64,000 bases of DNA from JBCCXZ01 sp965228005 (GTDB taxonomy: Bacteria; Planctomycetota; Planctomycetia; Pirellulales; Lacipirellulaceae). A model generated the notes under the pieces. That model saw nothing but the letters and a program-made list of their open reading frames with translations, did no database searches and was not told where the DNA came from. Shown here in pieces: positions 47,779-57,004 of the stretch. The stretch covers positions 1,054,001-1,118,000 of the forward strand of contig CBDDGV010000003.1 of NCBI GenBank assembly GCA_965228005.1, in the 5' to 3' direction. The first letter of the stretch is position 1; the number at the start of each line of letters is the position of its first letter. The translations under genes and the position numbers were made by a program.

Positions 47779-48342
47779 TCAAATCCCAGCCGCCCGGAAG
47801 CAGCTCACGCTCGAAAACGCATCCGCCTCCTCGCCCACCGGCTGCGGACGCAGGAAGTCCGGCGCCGCCCCGACCACGCCGAACGCTGCCGCGAAGAACA
47901 GCACGTGGTTCCACAGCGTCAGGTCGTTCGCCACGGCGAGGCCCGGCAGTTCCGAGGGAAGACCATTGCCGGCCAAGAGCGAGATCGTCGTCGCGATCGC
48001 CGGGCCGGTGACCGCGGTCGTCGCCGCGCCGAGCACCGCGGTCAGCAAGGCGTAGGCCCCGAAGCGGCTGAGGCGGCACTTCGGCAAGAAGGGCAGGGCG
48101 GTGACCCCGAGGGCCAACGCGGCGTAGCTGAACGAAATCCCCAGGTGCAGCGTCCACCCGAGGGGCCCCGCGAAACGCTCCGGGTAGCCGCCTTGCTCGA
48201 CGATCGCTCCCCCGATGTAGTCGGCGATGTTGCCCCAGTCGGCAAACGCGAGCTGCATCCAGATGAACCCGAGCCCGCCGACCAGCGTCGCGACGGGCAG
48301 CCAAGGCAGGCGGGACAGGACTTCATTCTTCAGGGCGTTCAT
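47779..48342 (-). CDS. Membrane protein of unknown function
   Basis: This is a 187-residue protein with about four transmembrane helices (about 17-34, 64-84, 90-110 and 138-158). The conserved-looking polar parts include QGGYPERFAGPLGWTLHLG. It lies 93 bp downstream of the DMT transporter gene on the same strand. No family recognised. Confidence 0.6.
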   Translation of the reverse strand: MNALKNEVLSRLPWLPVATLVGGLGFIWMQLAFADWGNIADYIGGAIVEQGGYPERFAGPLGWTLHLGISFSYAALALGVTALPFLPKCRLSRFGAYALLTAVLGAATTAVTGPAIATTISLLAGNGLPSELPGLAVANDLTLWNHVLFFAAAFGVVGAAPDFLRPQPVGEEADAFSSVSCFRAAGI

Positions 48343-48435
48343 CGTAAGGCTCCTAGGAGAGGTGGGAGGTCGAAGGTCAGAGGTCGGGGGTGGCAGGTCG
48401 GAAGGGTTGGTTGGAGTGATGGGTTGAAGGGATGC

Positions 48436-49413
48436 CTAACGGGCGGCCATCGCCGTTTCCGGCGGCGTGTTGATCCTCGGGTCCCACGCCTTGCAGACCG
48501 AGCCGATGACGGCCCCGATCGCCGTCAGGCCCAACGCGACCCACTGGGCCGCGATCGGCTGCTCGTCCAGCAGCACCAGGCCGAAGACCATCCCCATCGC
48601 CGGTGAGACGATCGAGAACGAACCGACCTGCACGGGGTCCACACGGTCCAGTGCGAAGTACCAGGCCGCTTGGGCCAACACGACCGCCACCACCGCGTAC
48701 GCCGTAACCACCAGCCAGAGCTGGGGTTGGAAGGCGTCGGCAAAGTGGTGGAGCCCGAACATCTGGATCGCCAAGACAAAGAAGACAACCGCCGCAATCA
48801 CGTTCCGCAACAGCATGTACGGCCGGACCCCCGCGTGCCTTACAGCAAATCTGCCGGCGATCGTCGTCAGGCAGTAGAAGACTCCCGACTGAAGGGCCAG
48901 GAAGTCGCCCGGGTTCATCGAGAACCCGCCCTGCGAGAACACCACCAGCAGCAGCGAGGCGAGCACGAAACCGTTGCCGACCCACTCCGCCCGACTGATC
49001 CGCGTCCCGAACACCACGCTCCCCACGAGCGCAAACAGCAGTGGCCCCACGCGGCTCAACAGCACCACGTTGGCTACCGTGGTCGACCCGAGCGCCTGGT
49101 ACATCAGAGTCGAAACGGCCACCGACAGCGACGACGCCAGCGTTACCCAGAACCAGGCCCGCGGGCTGAGGCCCCGCACGTCGCGGACGAGCGTTCCGAA
49201 GCCGTACCACGCGGCCAGCAGCAAGGTTGCGCTAATGTTGCCGATGAAGAAGACGTTGCAGTAGGAGATCGCCTTATCGCCGTCGAGCCCCAGCGTGGCG
49301 CCGTGCGTGGCGAGCCACTTCGTCAGCGGCGCCGCCAGGGCGAAGCACGTGAAGGCCGCGATCAGCGACAACAGCCCGGCCGCGTTCGTTCGGTTCGCTG
49401 TTTCACTCGCCAT
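48436..49413 (-). CDS. DMT-superfamily (EamA-type) transporter
   Basis: This is a 325-residue protein with ten predicted transmembrane helices in two similar halves. EamA-like features include APLTKWLATHG near the N-terminus and the C-terminal DPVQVGSFSIVSPAMGMVFGLVLLDE, which matches the typical second EamA repeat. Family members export metabolites such as amino acids or nucleosides. The substrate is not predictable. Confidence 0.85.
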   Translation of the reverse strand: MASETANRTNAAGLLSLIAAFTCFALAAPLTKWLATHGATLGLDGDKAISYCNVFFIGNISATLLLAAWYGFGTLVRDVRGLSPRAWFWVTLASSLSVAVSTLMYQALGSTTVANVVLLSRVGPLLFALVGSVVFGTRISRAEWVGNGFVLASLLLVVFSQGGFSMNPGDFLALQSGVFYCLTTIAGRFAVRHAGVRPYMLLRNVIAAVVFFVLAIQMFGLHHFADAFQPQLWLVVTAYAVVAVVLAQAAWYFALDRVDPVQVGSFSIVSPAMGMVFGLVLLDEQPIAAQWVALGLTAIGAVIGSVCKAWDPRINTPPETAMAAR

Positions 49414-49650
49414 GCATCAAGCCTTTGTCGGCTGCGTCTTGCAACGGCCTGAGCCCCCCGGGACGAGGGGCTCACGAACCGAGGTCCGGGGGTGCTAGTG
49501 GGTGACGCCGGGGGCAGGGAAACCTTGCTCAGAAACCCCACGAAAACCGGGAATCCTGCAGGCGATCCCGCCAGTAAGGCTGCAAAAAACGGCGGAAGTT
49601 GCGGATTGCCACAGCCATCTGCCGAGGCCGGCGCATAAATTCTCACTTTT

Positions 49651-49707
49651 CTTGGTGCGGCCTGTCCGCGCCGCAGGGACGGGTGGTGGTTAGAGAGATA
49701 GCAACCA
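49651..49707 (+). promoter_or_regulatory. Structured leader element, copy A
   Basis: An outer stem (GGTGC at 49654-49658 with GCAACC at 49701-49706, one bulged A) encloses 7 bases, a 9-base arm CCGCGCCGC (49666-49674), a 6-base loop, a 9-base arm GGGTGGTGG (49681-49689) and an 11-base linker. It precedes the first PEP-CTERM gene by about 78 bases. Compared with copies B and C, loop and stem bases vary while lengths stay the same. Confidence 0.6.
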
Positions 49708-49784
49708 ACCAGCGCCCGGCCCCGGCGATGGCGGCCCAGGAGACGGACCAGGGCGATAAGCAACCCACACCCGCGGAACCCCCC

Positions 49785-52700
49785 ATGAATCGCACGCACC
49801 CAGGCGTCCTCTCCTCCACCACGCGGTCGTTCGCAACCCTGGCGTTCTGCCTCGCGGCCACGCTTGCCTTCGCCCAGTCCGCTCACGCCGCGATCATCCC
49901 CACCGGGGACGTGGCCCCGGTTTACGACAACTCCGACCCCTGGGACCTGACCGGCAACATCCTGCTCGTTGGCGGTACTGGGGTGGGGACGCTGGAGATC
50001 AACTCCGGCAGCTCGGTCAACAGTCTGATCTCGAGTGTTGGAAACCAAACCACAGGCGATGGCGTCCTGACGGTCACCGGCGCGAACTCGATCCTTACGG
50101 CAACGAGTATCGTGAGCATTGGCGGCAGTGGGACCGGTGAGCTCAACGTCGAAGCGGGAGGACTGGTCGAGGCGGGCGGGGTCGCGATGGCCGGCGGCTC
50201 CAGCGCACTCAGTGAAGCGACCGTTACCGGAGCGAACTCGCAGTTGAGCGCCACAGGGATTATGGTCGTCGGCGGCGCCATCAACCCGTTCACCGGAGAT
50301 ATCGGCCCCGGCGGCGACGCGACACTCACCGTGAACTCCGGCGGCGCCGTCACGGTGGGCGACGCGGCGACACCCCTCGGCTCAAGCCTGGTCGTCAGCG
50401 ATGCCGACATGGCCGGCGGCGCATTGACGGTCTTCAGCGGCGGCCAGATCAACCTCGCCGGCCAGGCCGTCATCGGTAAGGACCTAAGCGAGTCTGGTTC
50501 GGCGACCCTCACGGGCGAAGGCGCCTACTTAAGCACAGGCGGCAACGCGGCCGTGGGTTCCTCCGGCACGGGCACGCTCAATGTAGAAGCCGGCGCGGAT
50601 GTCGATGTCGGCAACATACTGAACATTGGCCTCGAAGCGGGTTCGACCGGTACGACCACCGTCACCGGAGTGGGCTCGACGTTAGACACCATAGACGACC
50701 TCAACGTAGGTTCCTCGGGCAACGGCACGCTCAACATCCTCGACGGGGCGACCGTACGGACGGGCATTCTCAGCGCAATCGGCTCGCAAGCGGGATCGAC
50801 GGGCGAGGTGACTGTCAGCGGGGCCGGGTCCCACTGGGAGACCGACTACGCATTCCTGGAACCCGGCACGGTGATCATCATCAACAGCGGACTCGACGTT
50901 GGGGCCTTCGGCGATGGCACGCTGAACATCGAGGACGGCGGGCGGGTGTCCAGCGGGATCGCCGTCATTGCCGCGGGGGAAGACTCCGTGGGAACTGCGA
51001 CTGTCACCGGAGCCGGTTCGCGATGGAATATCCCGAACCGCTTCCAGGTAGGCGGTGGAGGAAACGGGACGCTGACGATCGAGGATGGCGGGGTAGTCAA
51101 CAGCGGCGGAGAGTCTTATGTGGGGAGCTTCGCGGAAGGCGAGGTAACCGTCACCGGAGCCGGGTCTGAGTGGAACCACAACGCTACCCTCGCCTTTGGC
51201 TTTGCGGGGTCTGGCACAGTGACGGTCGAAGACGGCGGGGAGATGACCAACGACGGAGTAACCAGCCTTGGTTTCTTCCCTGACAGCGCCGGCATGGTGA
51301 CCATCACCGGGGCCGGGTCCCGCTGGGAGAACAACGACAACGTTTCTGTCGGCATCTTCGGGTCGGGCACGATCGATATCGACGATGGAGGAGTGGCTGC
51401 CTTACAAGGGCTCGGCATCGCTGCTGATGTAGCAGGGGTGGGTGTCGTTACCGTCCGTGACGCCAACTCTCAGTTGCGGATCAGAGACAACCTAGTCGTG
51501 GGCGGGAGCGTGTTCGACAACAGTTCCGGCGGCGACGGCACGCTGAACATCGAGTCCGGAGGACGGGTCCGGCTCAACGATACCGACACCGTGAGCAACC
51601 TGGAGGCGTTGGACATCAGCGGCGACGGCCCCATGCCCATGGACGGCGTCACCATGACGGTCTTCTCGGGCGGCACGGTCAACAACTACGCTTCCGCCGT
51701 CGTTGGCTCGAACCCCGGCGAGTACGGCACGGCGATCGTGACCGGCTCGGGCGCCACTTGGAACAACGGCGGGACGCTCACCGTCGGGTTCTTGGGGACC
51801 GGCACGCTCGCGATTGAAGACGGCGGGGTCGTCACCAGCGTCGACGGCAAGCTCGGCGAATTTGTGGTCGGCTCCGGCAACGCCACCGTGACCGGCGCCG
51901 GCTCGCGGTGGGACCTGTCCGGCGAGCTTGAGGTCGGCCTCGCCGGAACCGGCACGCTGACGATCGAAAGCGGCGGCCGGGTCAGCGTCGGCGACGCCGC
52001 TGCGCCCGCTACCTCGGGGAGCCTCGTCATCAGCGATGCGGATTCAGGCTCCGGCGGCGTCACGGTTCTCTCAGGCGGCCAGATCAACAACACCGCGGGC
52101 CGCACAGTAATCGCAGACGCCCAGGGCGAATTCGGCAACGTGTCGTTCTCGGGCAGCGGGGCCCAGTTGAATCAAGGCTTCCCGGACGACGTGATCGTGG
52201 GCCGGGGGGGGGCCGGCACGCTGGACCTGCAGGACGGCGCCGCGGCCACCGCCGGCTCCTTCATCCTGGGCGAGCTCTCCACAGGCCACGGCACGATGAA
52301 CGTCCAGGGCAACGCCGTGGTGAACTCCAACGTCGATATCGTCGTCGGTCAGGCGGGCGTCGGCGTGCTGAACGTCGACTCGGCCCAGCTCGCCAACCCG
52401 TTCGGGTTCAGCGTCATCGGGGCCGCCCCCGGGTCCGAGGGCACGGCCACCGTGGCGGGCGAGGGCGCAACCTGGTCGATGTTCGGGAGTCTGACGGTCG
52501 GCAATTCCGGGACCGGCACGCTCAACATCGAGAACGGCGGCGTGGTCTCGGGCTCCTTAGCAGGCGGAATCGGCGCCCAACCGAGCGGCGTCGGCACGGT
52601 CACGGTGACGGGGGGTGGTTCGCGGTGGAACATGTTCGCCGGCGGGTCCCCGTTCTTTGTCGGCGGCAGCGGCGAGGGCACGCTGATGATTGAGAACGGC

Positions 52701-53984
52701 GGCGTGGTGGACACCGCGGTGAGCCTGATCGGCGCCTCCAGCGGAGGGCACGGCACGGCAACCGTCACCGGCCCGGGATCGCGTTGGGAGAACTTCAGCC
52801 TCAGCGTCGGCTTCATCAGTGAAGGCGAACTAACTATCGCCGACGGCGGGGTTGTCACAGCGGCAACGACCGAGATTGCCTTCGACCCCGGATCGACGGG
52901 CACGGTCACCGTCACCGACAGCGGGTCGTTGCTCTCCGTCAGGGACGAACTGGCCGTAGGCGGCCAAACCTCGGCCGCGGGCGGGGCCGGCACGCTGAAC
53001 ATCGAAGCCGGCGGCCTCGTAGCCGTCGAGGGGATCGGCACGATCCAGGAAGGCGGCGTGGTCAACCTCGGTGACGGCCAATTCACGATCGACGTGAACG
53101 CCACCAACAACGGTTCGTTGAACATTGCTAGCGGCATGTTTACCGTCGGCGGCGACTTCGCCAACACGGCCGCCGGAGGCATCACAGGACAAGGCGCCCT
53201 CAACATCGGCGGCGTGTTCACCAACGCGGGCACGATCGAGTCGAGCGGCGGACAGACCGACATCCACGGCGCTTTCGTGAACGAGGCCGGCGGCTCGGTC
53301 CTCACCAGCGCAGGGGCGATTACCACGTTCTTCGACAGCGTTGAGCACAACGGCTCAGCGATCGAGACCTCCCCGGGGTCGATCACGGAGTTCCTCGGTC
53401 CCTACTCGGGAGCCGGCAGCTTCACGGGCGATGGCTTTGTGCGGTTCGAAGACACGGTCGATCTGGGCAACAGCACGGCTTCGGTCTCGTTTGCGGGTGA
53501 CGTCTCTCTTGCCAGCGTGGCGACAACTATCATTGAGATCGGCGGGCTCCTCGCTGGCGAGTTCGACCAGTTCGTTGTGGCGGGGGACTTCGAGATCGAC
53601 GGCACACTGGATGTAGATCTGATCAACCCTATCACTCTGAATGCGGGTGACGCGTTCTCCATCATCACAGCTGCCGAGGGGATCACAGGCGAGTTCGTCA
53701 GTGGACTGCTGCCGACGTTGGGCGGCGGCCTTGGCTTCGAGGTGATTTACCGGCCCGCTTCGGTCGAGCTTCTGGTCGTCCCGCTCAACGGCGACTTCGA
53801 CGCCGACGGCGACGTCGACGTGGCAGACGCCCTGCTCGGGCAGCGGTGGGGCGCCTCGCTCGACGGGTGGGCGGCCAACTTCGGCACGGCCGGCGGTCCC
53901 CTCGTGGGGGCCGCGGCCGTCCCCGAGCCGACCAGTGCGGCGCTCCTTCTCATCGGCCTGCTGGCTTTCACGCGTCGCCGCTAA
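49785..53984 (+). CDS. Giant surface protein of T5SS/PEP-CTERM-associated beta-repeats, dockerin-like loop and PEP-CTERM tail
   Basis: About 1399 residues from the ATG at 49785; the frame extends back to 49599. A signal peptide (about 15-34) is followed by roughly 16 units of ~50-65 residues with the pattern VTGAGSRW ... LxVGxxGxGTLxIExGGxV (TIGR04393-type), probably a beta-helix. Near the C-terminus a calcium loop (DADGDVDVAD) resembles type I dockerin or thrombospondin repeats, followed by VPEPTSAALLLIGLLAFTRRR, a PEP-CTERM signal for exosortase-mediated sorting. It is the first of three paralogues. A structured leader lies 78 bp upstream. Confidence 0.85.
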   Translation: MNRTHPGVLSSTTRSFATLAFCLAATLAFAQSAHAAIIPTGDVAPVYDNSDPWDLTGNILLVGGTGVGTLEINSGSSVNSLISSVGNQTTGDGVLTVTGANSILTATSIVSIGGSGTGELNVEAGGLVEAGGVAMAGGSSALSEATVTGANSQLSATGIMVVGGAINPFTGDIGPGGDATLTVNSGGAVTVGDAATPLGSSLVVSDADMAGGALTVFSGGQINLAGQAVIGKDLSESGSATLTGEGAYLSTGGNAAVGSSGTGTLNVEAGADVDVGNILNIGLEAGSTGTTTVTGVGSTLDTIDDLNVGSSGNGTLNILDGATVRTGILSAIGSQAGSTGEVTVSGAGSHWETDYAFLEPGTVIIINSGLDVGAFGDGTLNIEDGGRVSSGIAVIAAGEDSVGTATVTGAGSRWNIPNRFQVGGGGNGTLTIEDGGVVNSGGESYVGSFAEGEVTVTGAGSEWNHNATLAFGFAGSGTVTVEDGGEMTNDGVTSLGFFPDSAGMVTITGAGSRWENNDNVSVGIFGSGTIDIDDGGVAALQGLGIAADVAGVGVVTVRDANSQLRIRDNLVVGGSVFDNSSGGDGTLNIESGGRVRLNDTDTVSNLEALDISGDGPMPMDGVTMTVFSGGTVNNYASAVVGSNPGEYGTAIVTGSGATWNNGGTLTVGFLGTGTLAIEDGGVVTSVDGKLGEFVVGSGNATVTGAGSRWDLSGELEVGLAGTGTLTIESGGRVSVGDAAAPATSGSLVISDADSGSGGVTVLSGGQINNTAGRTVIADAQGEFGNVSFSGSGAQLNQGFPDDVIVGRGGAGTLDLQDGAAATAGSFILGELSTGHGTMNVQGNAVVNSNVDIVVGQAGVGVLNVDSAQLANPFGFSVIGAAPGSEGTATVAGEGATWSMFGSLTVGNSGTGTLNIENGGVVSGSLAGGIGAQPSGVGTVTVTGGGSRWNMFAGGSPFFVGGSGEGTLMIENGGVVDTAVSLIGASSGGHGTATVTGPGSRWENFSLSVGFISEGELTIADGGVVTAATTEIAFDPGSTGTVTVTDSGSLLSVRDELAVGGQTSAAGGAGTLNIEAGGLVAVEGIGTIQEGGVVNLGDGQFTIDVNATNNGSLNIASGMFTVGGDFANTAAGGITGQGALNIGGVFTNAGTIESSGGQTDIHGAFVNEAGGSVLTSAGAITTFFDSVEHNGSAIETSPGSITEFLGPYSGAGSFTGDGFVRFEDTVDLGNSTASVSFAGDVSLASVATTIIEIGGLLAGEFDQFVVAGDFEIDGTLDVDLINPITLNAGDAFSIITAAEGITGEFVSGLLPTLGGGLGFEVIYRPASVELLVVPLNGDFDADGDVDVADALLGQRWGASLDGWAANFGTAGGPLVGAAAVPEPTSAALLLIGLLAFTRRR

Positions 53985-54009
53985 CCCAAGCCGCGAATCT
54001 CAGAGATTC

Positions 54010-54065
54010 TTCCTGCGGGCTGTCCGCGCCGCGGAGGCGCGTGGCGGTTAAGTCCATAGCAGGCG
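54010..54065 (+). promoter_or_regulatory. Structured leader element, copy B
   Basis: Outer stem CCTGC (54012-54016) with GCAGG (54059-54063). 9-base arms CCGCGCCGC (54024-54032) and GCGTGGCGG (54039-54047) flank a 6-base loop, with a 7-base and an 11-base linker as in copy A. It starts 25 bp after the first surface-protein stop and ends about 36 bp before the second gene. Confidence 0.6.
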
Positions 54066-54099
54066 AATACCGCAAAATCCCGCAACTGAGGACCGAACC

Positions 54100-56646
54100 A
54101 TGCTCCACCGATCCGCGACAGCCCTTCTTTCCCTCTTGTTCTTGGCGGGCTTCCTCAAGCCGGCCCACTCCGACGACTTTACGTGGACCGGCCTCGTGGC
54201 TTCCGACGACTGGGATGCGCAGATCACCATCGCGCCCCCGGACGTCATCATCAACAACTGGACCCCGGGCACAGGTCAGGTGCCCGATGCCGACGACACC
54301 GTCTTGTTCGGCGTCTCCGCCGGCTTCGTCGTCGACCTCAACGGCGACCGGTCGGTCCAGTCCGCCGCCTTCGCCGATAGCAACGGCTACACGCTCAACA
54401 ACAACACGCTCACGCTGCTGACCGGCAACCTCACCGCGACCGGCGACGCCACGCACACGATCAACAGCGGACTCACCCTCGACGCCAACGGCACGTTCGA
54501 CATCGGCCCCGACGCATCGATCGACCTCAACGGCGTGCTCACCAGCGGCTCCAACCTCACGCAGCGCGGCGGAGGCACGCTGACCCTCACCGCGTCGGGC
54601 AACACCCTCAACCGCCTGGACATCGGCACGACCGGCGACGGCCCGGAGGCGTCGGACTTCGTGCTCGACGGGGCCTCGCTGGAACTGTCGAGTCTTCTCC
54701 GCTTGGCCGACGACGGGCGTGCTAGGCTCTCGATCCTCAACGGGGGCAGCCTGAGCAGCAGTGGAGGCGAAATCGCTGATGAATCCGCTTCCCTAGCCGG
54801 CGAGGTTCTGGTGACCGGGACCGACGCGCTGGGCAATGCCTCTTCCTGGACCATGACCGGCGACCTCATTTTCGACGGTGATGAAGCGACGATGGTCGTT
54901 TCCGCCGGTGGGCACGTCTCGAACCGATTCGGCACGATTGAGGAGGGTGTGGTTACCGTGACGGGCACGGACGCCAACGGGAACGCCTCGACCTGGACGA
55001 ATGAATCCGAGCTCGGTATTGGTCGATTCGGCGGCTCGCTGATCGTCGAGGCGGGTGGCCGAGTGACCGCCCCGAGGAGTGATATCGCCTTCTTAAGCGA
55101 CTACCGCGGCGCGGCGACGGTGCGCGGATCGGACGCGGCAGGCAACGCCTCGACCCTCGCGGTCAGCGGGAGCCTGCAGGTCGCGAATTTTGCACGGGCG
55201 ACTGCAACGCTGGACATCCTGGATGGCGGATTGGTTTCCAGCGGGCAGGCGGAAGTCGGCGTCGCTTTCGGCGATACGAGAGGCGACGTGCTGGTCAGCG
55301 GCGCCGACGGGTTCGGCAATCAAGCGACCTGGGTCATCAACGGCGACCTCGAACTGGGTTTCACCGACGCGTTTGATCCAGTAGACGACGGCGAAGGCAC
55401 GCTGGAGGTCCGCGGCGGCGGGGTCGTGAGCGTCGCGGGCATCACCACCGTCAACCGCGGCGGCCAGGTCAGGCTGCGCGGCGGCACGTTCGACTTCGGC
55501 CAGACGACGCTCGACGAATACCAGCGTTTCGACGCGACCAGCGGCACGCTCGCCGGGCTGGTCGAGACCACGCAGACCTACGACGTCCCCGGCCTGCTCG
55601 CCGAGCTCGTCGTCAACAACGTCGACACCGCCGGCGTCGGCGTGATCAACAACGGGCGGGTCTTCGGGCCCGGCACGATCGCGATCGACTTCACCAACGG
55701 TCCTTCGGGCGAGATCGAAGTGATCAACGGCGAACGCATGCTCTTCACGGGCCCGGCGAACGCCAGCCGCGGCCAGGTCACCCTCGCGGGCGGGCAGGTC
55801 GAGTACGCCCAGGGCTTCACCAACGCCGCCGGCGGCCTGGTTCTGGGCAACGGCTCGCTCCGCTCCGACGCCGGCATCACCAACTTCGGCACGATGGCCT
55901 TCTCCTCCAGCGACACCGTGCTGGCCCACATCATCGGAGACGTCACCAACGAGTCGAACGGACTGATCACAAACTCTGGGGGCTCCGCGACCTTCTTCGA
56001 CGACGTCGTCAACAACGGCGAGATCCGCACCAACGCCGGCAGTACCACCGTCTACTTCGGCAGCTACTCCGGCAACGGCGACACCGGCGTCGGCACGGTG
56101 ATTATGGAGGGCGACCTCAAGCCCGGGTTCAGCCCCGGCCTGATGGCCTTCGGCGGCGACCTGTCGTTCGGGGACTCCGCCACGACCGAGATCGAGATCG
56201 GCGGCCCGACCCCCGGCGCCGACTACGATCAGATCAGCGTCGCCGACCAGCTCACCCTCGACGGCATGCTGAACGTGAGCCTCTTCGGCGGATTCACGCC
56301 CGTGGCAGGTGAGTTGTTCTCGATCCTCACCGCCGCCGGCGGCGTCACCGGCGTGTTCGACTCCGAGACGCTCCCCACGCTCGGCGGCGGCCTCGGGTGG
56401 GACGTGCTCTACAGCCCCACAGCGGTCGAGCTCTTGGTCGTCCCCCTCAACGGCGACTTCGACGCCGACGGAGACGTCGACGTGGCCGACGCCCTGCTCG
56501 GGCAGCGGTGGGGCGCTTCGCTCGACGGGTGGGCGGCCAACTTCGGCACGGCCGGCGGTCCCCTCGTGGGGGCCGCGGCCGTCCCCGAGCCGACCTGTGC
56601 GGCGCTCCTTCTCATCGGCCTGCTGGTTTTCTCGCGTCGCCGCTAA
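54100..56646 (+). CDS. Surface protein of PEP-CTERM-associated repeats with dockerin-like loop, second paralogue
   Basis: This 848-residue protein has a signal peptide (about 1-24) and a repeat region of the T5SS/PEP-CTERM kind with a variant motif VTGTDANGNASTW. The last ~70 residues (DADGDVDVADALLGQRWGAS ... VPEPTCAALLLIGLLVFSRRR) are almost identical to those of the first gene, even at DNA level (only about ten differences in ~215 bp). The repeat region has diverged, so the tail was probably homogenised by recombination or recent duplication. No enzymatic domain is seen. Confidence 0.85.
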   Translation: MLHRSATALLSLLFLAGFLKPAHSDDFTWTGLVASDDWDAQITIAPPDVIINNWTPGTGQVPDADDTVLFGVSAGFVVDLNGDRSVQSAAFADSNGYTLNNNTLTLLTGNLTATGDATHTINSGLTLDANGTFDIGPDASIDLNGVLTSGSNLTQRGGGTLTLTASGNTLNRLDIGTTGDGPEASDFVLDGASLELSSLLRLADDGRARLSILNGGSLSSSGGEIADESASLAGEVLVTGTDALGNASSWTMTGDLIFDGDEATMVVSAGGHVSNRFGTIEEGVVTVTGTDANGNASTWTNESELGIGRFGGSLIVEAGGRVTAPRSDIAFLSDYRGAATVRGSDAAGNASTLAVSGSLQVANFARATATLDILDGGLVSSGQAEVGVAFGDTRGDVLVSGADGFGNQATWVINGDLELGFTDAFDPVDDGEGTLEVRGGGVVSVAGITTVNRGGQVRLRGGTFDFGQTTLDEYQRFDATSGTLAGLVETTQTYDVPGLLAELVVNNVDTAGVGVINNGRVFGPGTIAIDFTNGPSGEIEVINGERMLFTGPANASRGQVTLAGGQVEYAQGFTNAAGGLVLGNGSLRSDAGITNFGTMAFSSSDTVLAHIIGDVTNESNGLITNSGGSATFFDDVVNNGEIRTNAGSTTVYFGSYSGNGDTGVGTVIMEGDLKPGFSPGLMAFGGDLSFGDSATTEIEIGGPTPGADYDQISVADQLTLDGMLNVSLFGGFTPVAGELFSILTAAGGVTGVFDSETLPTLGGGLGWDVLYSPTAVELLVVPLNGDFDADGDVDVADALLGQRWGASLDGWAANFGTAGGPLVGAAAVPEPTCAALLLIGLLVFSRRR

Positions 56647-56672
56647 CTAAGTCGCGAAATCCAGAATTTTAT

Positions 56673-56726
56673 TGCTGCGGGCTGTCCGCGCCGCCCAGTT
56701 GCGTGGCGGATAGATAGATAGCAGGC
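56673..56726 (+). promoter_or_regulatory. Structured leader element, copy C
   Basis: Outer stem CTGC (56675-56678) with GCAG (56721-56724). Arms CCGCGCCGC (56686-56694) and GCGTGGCGG (56701-56709), a 6-base loop and the same 7- and 11-base linkers as A and B. It lies 26 bp after the second surface-protein stop and about 280 bp before the third gene's likely start. Confidence 0.6.
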
Positions 56727-57004
56727 CAGGCAGGCGATCCTCGGGGCCGGGGGCGAGTCCCGAGGCGCCTGCCGTACAAATGCACAACAGAAACGACTGA
56801 ACTACCAAGGTTCCCACATTCAATGGATCAGCACTCTCCGCCATGGATGCCCCGGCGGACAGACGCCGATCCGCTACCGCACGCCGCCGCTACGGGGTCT
56901 CAGTGACCGAGAACACCGAATCGCAAACCTCGGCCAAGCTGAACTCGCAGAACTCACCCGATGCTCCCCAATACCCAAATCACACCGTGAAAGCCCAAGT
57001 CGCC

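Noticed and set aside
49651..49707. Leader element as a cyclic di-GMP-I riboswitch
   Set aside because: The characteristic GEMM core bases and tetraloop-receptor layout are absent; only the regulated class (surface proteins) fits.
54041..54060. Sigma-54 site within the leader elements (GG ... GC)
   Set aside because: The GG-GC spacing is 11 or 14 bases, not 10, in all three copies.
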